Made by a program: the position numbers and the translations under genes
Notes under the pieces: model-generated
Databases searched by the model: none
Told to the model about the DNA's origin: nothing
What the model saw: only the letters and a program-made list of their open reading frames with translations
Assembly (NCBI GenBank): GCA_919902495.1
Contig: CAKKRC010000013.1
Coordinates: 9,704 to 72,759, forward strand
Direction of reading: 5' to 3'
Length of the DNA stretch: 63,056 bases
Origin: Nitrospiria bacterium
Lineage (GTDB): Bacteria; Nitrospirota; UBA9217
Shown here: in pieces, positions 47,293 to 55,300 of the stretch
How the letters are laid out: each line of letters opens with the position of its first letter
Numbering within the stretch: the stretch's first letter is position 1

Positions 47293-48117
47293 GTGAGAAA
47301 GAAGACCGCCAAAGTTTCCCGCATAGTAATAAAACGTCGAACGGGGAATCGGGAAAAGCCGGGCAGGCGCGTATGCGCGCGGTTGACGGAAAATCCCGGA
47401 ATCCGGCTGGAAGCCGGGCCGCTCAATCGGGCGCACCTGGTTGCCGATTTTCTTCATCTTCAGCGGAAGCTGGGCAGACGGCCCGTCATCGGCGACTTTC
47501 TTCAGCACTGCCATACTCCCAAGGTGCTTGATCGCGCATTCGGCAGACCCGGATGGAGAAGGCTGATCAAAGCGGTCGGCAAGGAGGCCCTGCCGAAAAA
47601 CAGTCGGAGCGGCCTTACCGCGGAGCACCTGATCGAGGATTATCTGGACGCCGAGAAGTCGCTCGGTAGAAAACCCAGCTACTCCCATTTTCATGAATTG
47701 CACCGGCACAGTATGAAAGTCCTCGTACGCGTATTCGGAAAGCCCGGATGGACCAAGCTTCGGAAAGCCGCGGACAAAGCAATGCGGAAACAATTTAAGG
47801 AACAGCGCCTCGGCTCAAAAGCCGCGGTTGGAACGACTGAACGAGCGCATGCGAGAAGAGCGGAAGCGGAAATACTGAATGAAATACGCGCATCGTACAG
47901 CGCTCTTTTAAAGGCAAACAGGGTTTTACGAAGGAAAACGCTCTCCCGGAAAGCATTGAAGCAAACCTGGAAATTGCGAGCCCAGCTGAACGATTTGTTC
48001 TATGAAATAGGCCGGGCGATTTCCGTTGAAGAGGCCTTTCAGTCAGTAGGTCGGGTAGAGCGTAGCAAAACCCGACACAAGAAGGTCGCGAGGGACATTG
48101 ATGCACGCGTTGCGTAA
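47293..48117 (+). CDS. Homing-endonuclease-associated repeat (HNR) protein
   Basis: About 274 residues from a GTG with GAGAGG upstream. Two HNR-type repeats are visible: L-V-A-D-F-L-H-L-Q-R-K-L-G-R-R-P ending F-G-R-P-G-W-R-R-L near 65-105, and L-I-E-D-Y-L-D-A-E-K-S-L-G-R-K-P ending F-G-K-P-G-W-T-K-L near 115-155. These helical repeats bind DNA in homing endonucleases, but no nuclease domain is seen here. The C-terminal part is a basic coiled region; its last ~25 residues (from V-G-R-V-E-R-S-K-T-R-H) are encoded by a palindromic dispersed repeat at 48046-48077. Possibly a DNA-binding accessory of the defence island. Confidence 0.7.
   Translation: MRKKTAKVSRIVIKRRTGNREKPGRRVCARLTENPGIRLEAGPLNRAHLVADFLHLQRKLGRRPVIGDFLQHCHTPKVLDRAFGRPGWRRLIKAVGKEALPKNSRSGLTAEHLIEDYLDAEKSLGRKPSYSHFHELHRHSMKVLVRVFGKPGWTKLRKAADKAMRKQFKEQRLGSKAAVGTTERAHARRAEAEILNEIRASYSALLKANRVLRRKTLSRKALKQTWKLRAQLNDLFYEIGRAISVEEAFQSVGRVERSKTRHKKVARDIDARVA
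48046..48077. repeat. Palindromic 'gtcgggt...acccgac' repeat at the 3' end of the HNR gene
   Basis: GTCGGGT (48050-48056) pairs with ACCCGAC (48070-48076). A unit of this kind is common between genes in many bacteria; here it is read in frame. Confidence 0.65.
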
Positions 48118-48163
48118 CGAAATCCTGTCTGATCGTAAGCAGAAAAGTTGTTCAAACAGCCGG

Positions 48164-48196
48164 TAGGTTGGGCAAAATGCCTCATCTTGCCCAACA
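48164..48196. repeat. Palindromic 'gttgggcaa...ttgcccaac' repeat
   Basis: GTTGGGCAA at 48167-48175 pairs with TTGCCCAAC at 48187-48195. It lies in the gap between the HNR gene and the DUF4160 gene, which shows nothing else. Confidence 0.7.
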
Positions 48197-48344
48197 GAAT
48201 TCAAAAGATGTTGGGCTGTAATGCGTAGTCCAGGCGACCCACTGCTTTGATTTCATCATACACACTTTCACATTCCTGATGTATAATGCAACATAAAGGA
48301 CGGGAAAAAGAAGATCGGAAGGTAAATCATAAACAGGAGGCATA

Positions 48345-48611
48345 ATGCCGACAATCTCAATGTTTTTTGGAATTATCGTCAGAATGTATTGTTCTCCGGG
48401 AGAACACAATCCGCCTCATATTCATGCCTATTATCAAAAACACATGGCTATCATTGACATTCGATCAGGAGAAATAACTGACGGCAAACTGCCTCCGAGG
48501 CAGACGAAGCTTGTCTTGGCTTGGGTTGAAATTCACAAAGAAGAACTGATGGCCGATTGGGAATTAGCATCAAAGGGCGAGCTTCCCTTCCCTATCGAGC
48601 CCTTGAAATAA
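48345..48611 (+). CDS. DUF4160 protein
   Basis: 88 residues: M-P-T-I-S-M-F-F-G-I-I-V-R-M-Y, then the family's H-N-P-P-H-I-H-A-Y-Y near 27-36, and I-D-I-R-S-G-E-I-T-D-G-K-L-P-P-R-Q. DUF4160 usually pairs with DUF2442, as here (13-base gap), in what is thought to be a toxin-antitoxin-like module. A CAGGAGG site precedes the ATG. Confidence 0.9.
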   Translation: MPTISMFFGIIVRMYCSPGEHNPPHIHAYYQKHMAIIDIRSGEITDGKLPPRQTKLVLAWVEIHKEELMADWELASKGELPFPIEPLK

Positions 48612-48624
48612 CTGGAGGATAAAT

Positions 48625-48915
48625 ATGTATATACCGGTAAAGAGCGCGAAGCCGTTAGAAGGGCATAAGCTGCAAATTAAATTCAAAAATGGAGAGGAAA
48701 AAGTCTTTGATCTAACTCCTTATCTCACCATTGGAAAATTCGCTGAGTTGCGGGATGTAAACTTATTCAACTCCGTTACGGTCAAATTCGACAGTATTGA
48801 ATGGGCCAATCATTTGGATATTGATCCGGAGTTTTTGTATGCGCACAGCGTCACGGTGAAACCGCGTATAGCCAAGCGTTCAATACGAGCCGTCAAAAAG
48901 CAGGCGGTTGGTTAG
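48625..48915 (+). CDS. DUF2442 protein
   Basis: 96 residues: P-L-E-G-H-K-L-Q-I-K-F-K-N-G-E-E-K-V-F-D, L-F-N-S-V-T-V-K-F-D, and I-D-P-E-F-L-Y-A-H-S, the pattern of DUF2442. Second gene of the DUF4160/DUF2442 pair, preceded by TGGAGG. Function as antidote or transcription factor is inferred from the pairing only. Confidence 0.88.
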   Translation: MYIPVKSAKPLEGHKLQIKFKNGEEKVFDLTPYLTIGKFAELRDVNLFNSVTVKFDSIEWANHLDIDPEFLYAHSVTVKPRIAKRSIRAVKKQAVG

Positions 48916-48950
48916 CTTCGCAATACGGAAATAGGGATGAGGATAGAATT

Positions 48951-49148
48951 ATGTCGGTCAAGGATTTAATTAAACACGAGGTGGACAGGCTGCCGGAGCA
49001 TGCTCTTGCCGAAGTGCTGGACTTCATCCGGTTTCTTGAGCTGAAAGTGGAAAAGGGTGCGTTCGTCAAAGCTTCCCAAAGGCTGTCTGAGCGCTCGTTC
49101 GAAAAGATATGGGGCAACGAAGAGGACGCCGTGTATGACAACTTATAA
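48951..49148 (+). CDS. DUF2281-like antitoxin
   Basis: 65 residues: L-I-K-H-E-V-D-R-L-P-E-H-A-L-A-E-V-L-D-F-I-R-F-L with a charged tail. This is the pattern of short VapB/DUF2281-type antitoxins. Its 3' end overlaps the start of a MazF-like toxin fragment by 14 bases, the usual antitoxin-toxin overlap. With the toxin truncated, the antitoxin is a leftover. Confidence 0.75.
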   Translation: MSVKDLIKHEVDRLPEHALAEVLDFIRFLELKVEKGAFVKASQRLSERSFEKIWGNEEDAVYDNL

Positions 49149-49227
49149 GCGGGGTGCTATTGTTCTCGTACCCTTCCCTTTATCAAACAAAACCGCAATG
49201 TTGAAAGCATTGTTTGGTCGCCAATAG
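49135..49227 (+). pseudogene. Truncated MazF/PemK-like toxin
   Basis: 30 codons starting M-T-T-Y-K-R-G-A-I-V-L-V-P-F-P-L-S, the first strand-loop of MazF/PemK mRNA interferases. The family sequence is lost after S-N-K-T and a stop follows soon at 49225-49227. The rest of the toxin is absent. Confidence 0.75.
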
Positions 49228-49283
49228 GTCGGTAATTCCCGCCCGCTTCAAATCCCGTCCCTGTATCCCTCACCTTCTGATTC

Positions 49284-49292
49284 TGGTATAAT
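49284..49292 (+). promoter_or_regulatory. Extended -10 site before the giant fusion gene
   Basis: TGGTATAAT (TATAAT at 49287-49292), ~89 bases before the ATG. No good -35 is seen at the right spacing, as often with extended -10 promoters. Confidence 0.45.
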
Positions 49293-49380
49293 TCCGTATG
49301 ATGTTCCCAGGCGTCTGTATCCTCATGTTCTCCTCGGAGATCGTTCATCTGTCTCACTCATTAAACAGGAGCGTTCGATC

Positions 49381-52300
49381 ATGAATATCTGTCGGTTCGA
49401 CGTCGTCATCATCGGTGCGGGGCCCGCCGGGGTCGCGGCGGCGGGAGCGCTTGCCGGGAGCGGCATTTCCGTCTGCCTGCTCGAGGCCGGCGTGTACGCC
49501 GGAGCGGAGAACTGGTCGGGCTGCGTGTACTTCACCGAGAGCCTAGCCGCGGAAGACTGCTTCGGCAGCAACGCCGTCGCCTCCGCGCCCTTCGAGCGGC
49601 GCGTCGTGCGCCGCGGCACCCTGGTGCATAACGGGCTGGACGAGGTCGGCCTGACGCTCACCGACGCCGGTGTCTTCCGGGACTGTTTCACCGTCCTCAG
49701 GCCCATCTACGATCCCTACTTCGCCGAACTCGCCCGGTCAAAGGGCGCAGTACTCATCACCAAGACCACCGTCACCTCGCTTATCCGCAAGTCCGGCAGG
49801 GTCGTCGGCGTTCAGACCAGCCGCGGGCCGCTGTACGCGGAGGTGGTCTTCATCGCCGAGGGCGACGCGTCCCACCTGGTACGGTCCGAGCGGCTGGAGC
49901 GCGTTCCCGAGCCGCATTATCTCCAGGGCGTCAAGGCGGTCCTTTCGCTCCCTCCGGAGATGATCGAGAAGCGGTTCGGCCTGGACCAGGGCGAAGGCGC
50001 CGCATTCGAGATCCTGGTCAGGAACGCGTCCATTGCCGGCAGGACCGCGAAGCTGAACGTGGGCGGCTTCCTGTATACGAACCGGGACAGCCTCTCGCTG
50101 GGCTATGTCCTCCCCCTCGACAATCTGAAAAAGAACTACCACGGAGACCACGACCGGCTCTTTGCATGGCTGCGGGGCCTGCCCGCGATCAGCGATCTGG
50201 CGAAGGACGCGACGCTCTCCGCCTACGGGACCAAGATCATCCGGAGCGGCGGCTGGCGGGAACGGCCCGTTCTTGTTGAGGACGGACTGGCCGTGGGCGG
50301 CGCATCCGCAGGTCTCGGCATCGACATTCCCTTCCCGAACTTCACCGGCCCGGCCGCTGCAACCGGTCTGTACTTCGCCCGCGGCGTCAAGGCCCTCCTG
50401 AAGGACGGACATGGTCTGGACGCGAAGAACCTCACCCGGGCCTACCTCGCTCCGCTGAAAGAGAGCGTGTATGGCAGGAACGCGCAATATTTATCCCGCT
50501 GGCCGGGATACTTCGGAAGGTCGAGCGTCCTCTTCGGCAGGACAACGGACATCCTCTGCGGCTCAGCGCATTTCCTTTCGAGCGGCAGTCTCATCGAGAC
50601 CGGCCGCTTTCTCAGGGGCCACCTGCTCTCGTTCCGGGCGCTCATGGGATCCATCACCGACAATGTATCCGCAGTGAGCGCTCTCAGGCTCGGGAAGCCC
50701 ATGATCACGACCCTGCTCAACCCGGCGACTGTTGCCGCGTGGATCGGAAACCAGTTCAAAGCCGCGCCGTCGCGTGACAACAAGCTCGCCCTGGTGCTGA
50801 ACATTCGTGGGAAGAAGATCGATGCCGCTTCCCTGCCCTGGCCGATCGGAGGACTGCTCCGGAGACTATCTCCCTCACTGTCGCAAGCCCTTGCGGCCAT
50901 CTATGCCAACACCGACGAACCCGTAGAGGATCGCTTCGCGAAAGCGGTGCGGCTCATGCTCCGCTCCTTCCGGTTGACCGACATCATCGTCCTTCCCGCC
51001 TTCGGGTCCCTGCTCTTCCTCATTGCCCTCGGCACCGCGATCGGGGACGCCTTCCGCTTCTATATATTGAAGGTCTCTGTGGAAAAGCTCCTGGCGGAGC
51101 CGGTCATGGCCTACAATGACGCCCAGCGAAAAGCCCGGGACCTCGACGCGGTGAAGCCTTGGGTGAGCCTCGAGGCGAAGCTCGCCACGAACACCTATCA
51201 CGTGGGCAGCGCGTCGCACATCCGGGCGCTCTGGCCTGGCTCGATAGCCGAACAGCCGGACATGTCCCGCACGAGCCTCTGGTGGGTCTGTCCGGCAAAG
51301 GTCTATGGATACGACGCGCCGCTCATGGGCCGCGGCAAGGTGACCGTGAACTGGGAGAACTGCATCAAGTGCGAGTCCTGCTGGCGGTCTGAACCGGGCA
51401 AGGCCCTCTGGGGCCGGTTCACTGACCACGGGCTCATCTACCGTCCCGAGAGCGGCGCGATGGCCGGTCTTCTGGGATCAATGAAGCAAAGCGCCCGTAT
51501 GCAGGCCCCGGCCAAACCACCTCATGTGGTCGACCAGAAGCTGTGGTATGTGAGCGGGAATATCGCCAGCGCCGTCACCTCCGTAATGAACGCCGCGACT
51601 GCCTTCCGGGATTCCCTCGAACACCTTCCGGCATCGCCGGACGCGGGCAGATGTTCCTGGCCGCACAGCCTCGGCACGCGGCTGATCGAGAGGATGACGA
51701 ACCTGGAGGATCTGCTCCGTGCCGACGAACGGCCCGACGCCGCAGGCGAGATCGCGGAGGAGAAGGCCCTTATCCGAATCTGTAGGGGCGGCCCTGCGTG
51801 GCCGCCCGAATCAGGGCAACCACATAGGGTTGCCCCTACGGAATTCCGTACCCTCACTGCAAACCGGTTATTCCATTGCCGCTATGCGGTATCGCGGCTC
51901 GAAGACCAGCTTCGCTCCTGGACCGCGGGCCCGCTTCCCTCGAGCTCCGGCGCAGCGCCTTCGGCCGCCGCGGAAGGGGCAACCCCGGCATACGATGATC
52001 TGTCCCGGCTCTTCCCCGACCGTGTCGTAAAACAGTGGGAAGAGTTGCCCCTGCCGCGTGAATGGGCGGAGAAGCTCGGACAGCTCCTCTTGGAATACCG
52101 TCATTCCGCCCGCTCCGTTATCCGCGGCCTCTCGTCCGTAAGCCCGGCATTGGGCCTGATCGCCGCCCGGCAGAGGGAGGCGATGAACATTCTTGACCAC
52201 GCGGGACGACGCGTCGTGCACGGGATCTGTGCGTTCAGCGGCGAGAACATTGTTATCGCGGAAAGCAGCGAAGGTCGAAGGATGACCGGCACGCTGCGCT

Positions 52301-55300
52301 TCGTGCCCACTGCCGCGAGCACGGCCCTCCTGCTGATCATTGACGGCAAAGGCATTCTGATCCCGTTCACCGCACCGGGGGTCTCCATCTCCTCTACGCC
52401 TGCCATCGGGTTCCGTGCTGCCGCCCTCTCCCGGATCACCCTCGACTGCCCGGTGAAATACGAGGACTTCTTCCCGGTCCGGGAAAGCGGGGAGATCGAT
52501 CACGCTTCCTACCTCGCAATCGCCCTCGGCGCGGGAGATTATCTCTCCCGCCGCGCAAAGGAGCACGCGGCAAGCAGGGTCCAGTTCCCCGGCCAGATGC
52601 TCGACACCGAAGGGCGCGACGGCATTGCCAAGCTCGGCGCGGTAAAGGCACTCGTCGCCCGTGTCGAGGCATGGCGGTTATTATTGGAGACGTTGTATGA
52701 CGTTCACTCCGCACTCGGCACTTCGCACTCCGCACTGGTTACTGATTCCCAATCCGCAATCCGAAATCCGCAATCCGCAATTGGATTGCTGTCTTCCTCC
52801 CTCGCCGCCTTCGCCTTCGGGCCGGAGAACGGCTGCATGGCCTACGACGCCGGCCAGGTCTTCGGCGGGTTCGCCTTCTCCGAAGATGATCTCCTGTCGC
52901 GGTCCTATCGCGACAGTTCCCTCTTCCGGTTCCTTTCCCCGGGATACGGGGCGGCCGAAGCGCTGCAAAGGGATCTTTCCGGCAAGGACCTCGGGAAGAT
53001 CCTTTCCCAGGAGCTCGGCAGCCTCTCCGGGATCAGCGGATCGCCTCTTGCCCCGCTCGTGAAACAATGGAATGAGGTGCGGACCGCCTATGAGAACATC
53101 CACGTAGGGTCCGACGCTTTGCTAACCGGCGATGCGGCAGCTCTGCTGATCGGCATCCGCGCCCTGCTCGCGGTGATCGAACAGCGTCTCAATGAGGGAG
53201 CGAGCATGGAGCAGGAGGCTGCTTCGGCGGAGGTCCTGCTCGGCATCGCGGAGAAGGCCATAATGAAGGCCGCGCTATCGGCAGGCAGCGGAGCTGTATC
53301 GCCTGCCGCGCTCTTCCCCGCCGCGCCGGACGTCGCCGCGGTCGCCCTGGACCAGGACTACGAGAGCTTCTGCGCGCGAAAAGGCAGGCATCACCGCTCC
53401 GGCACCTTCCTCGCATCCCTCTTCGACCGGTCGCCGCGCTACGTTCCGGAGATGCAGCTCCATGATCCCAAACTCCGACAGCTCTGGAGCGAACTCACGG
53501 ACTGGTTCCAGGCGAACGGGAGCGGCAGACGCTTCGAGGGAATGCATTTCGAACGATATGTCGAGCAGCTCCACAATCTGCCGCCGGAGTTCCTCGCGGC
53601 AGTGAAGCGGAACAAGTGGCTTGCTACCACGATACCGGCGTCGGAGGACGGCCTGGGCTGGCGCAAGGCCGGATACTACGTCCTGAATTCCGCGGCCGGG
53701 AGCTTCGGCGATGCCGCGGCCTGCCTGCTGATCATGGCGAACACGAGCATCGGCACCACGCCGGTGCTCTTGGGGCTGGAGGACGAGCTCCCCCGCGTGC
53801 GGGAAGAGCTTGCCCCGCTCGCCCGTGACCCGAAGCGGCTCGGCGAGATCGGCGTCCGCATGAGGCGTCTGGTGGCGTCGTTCACGAACCCGAGCCCGGG
53901 ATGGATCCGGAAGGAGTATACGGCCATCATGAAGCTCGTGGACGGCCGCATCCGCCGCACGCGCGTCGTCAAGTACCTCTCGGCGAATTTCCTGCGCGCC
54001 TTCTACGGCGCCGGCATCGCGGGGAAACGCGGCGACTTCGGGCAGTTCATGTCCGGCCTTGCACACGCCGCATCGCTCTTCGAGCGCATCATGCCCGAGG
54101 TAGCCAATGCCCTGGAAGAACTTCCCCGGCGGGAGCGTGCCCACAAGCTCTTTCTGCGGAACCTCGGCCACGGCGGCGTCAGCGCCTTTGCCCTGACCGA
54201 GCCGACCGCCGGCTCCGACTCCGGCGGCGTCAAGACCATGGCCGTGCTCAGGACCGCCATGCTCTCGCCCCTGCCCGACGGACGGTACGTCTTCTCCCCG
54301 ACGAGTGAGCTCGACAAGTGCAGGCGCTACCTGATCGACGCCGATAGAGTTGAGTTCTCACGGGACGGCATGGCCTATCGGACGCCCGACGATACGCTCT
54401 GCCCCATCCGGTACGACCGCTACGACTACGCTGCGGACGAGGGCGTCCGCTATTACGAACATCAGGGCACGGTCTGCGAGTTCCACGATATCGGCCAGGT
54501 CCGGCAGACCGCCACCGGCCCGATGTACGAGTACTACAGCCTCACCGGCGCGAAGATGTGGATCACGAACGGGAGCCTGGCCTCGCAGTTCTGTCTCTAC
54601 GCCCAGACGCCGGAAGGCGTCACGGGCTTCATGGTGGACCGCCATGCCGAAGGGCTGAAGGTCGGCGCCGACGAGCAGAAGACCGGCCAGCGCGGTTCGC
54701 CGACGAACGAGATATCCCTCGACAACGCGCGCGTTCCGCGTGAAGCCGTGATCGGCTACGAAGGACACGGCCAGGTGAACGCCCTGGAGACCCTGAACGT
54801 GGGCCGCTGCGGCCTGGCGGCCGTCGCCGGCGCGCTCGCCCGGAAGCTGCTTGCAGAGGCTTCGGTTAACATTCCGCCGACGGTCCAGCGCGACCGCCTG
54901 CTCGGCGAAGCCGCCGCCATCCAGTTCGGCAGCGAGTCCCTGGCCTACTACCTGATCGGCCTGTTCGACCGCCCCCATGAGTCCGTGCGCATGGAGTCGG
55001 CCATCGCCAAGTACGTCTGCTCCGAGGACGTCCACGAGATCATCTCGCTCATCGAGCGTGCCTACGGACCCGCGGGACAGACCGAGCAGTTCCTGCTCGA
55101 GAAGGCGCGGCGCGACGCCCGCATCCTGAACATCTATGAAGGGACCAACGAGGTACAGCGGTTCCTCATCCTGAAGGACCTGATCGCACAGGCAGCGGAC
55201 TGGCCACTCCTGCCGGAGCGCGTCCCCGAACGGCCGGATGATGACGCCGCGATGACGCTCGGCAGATGGAAGAACAGGATCCGGGCGCACGTCCTTGCCG

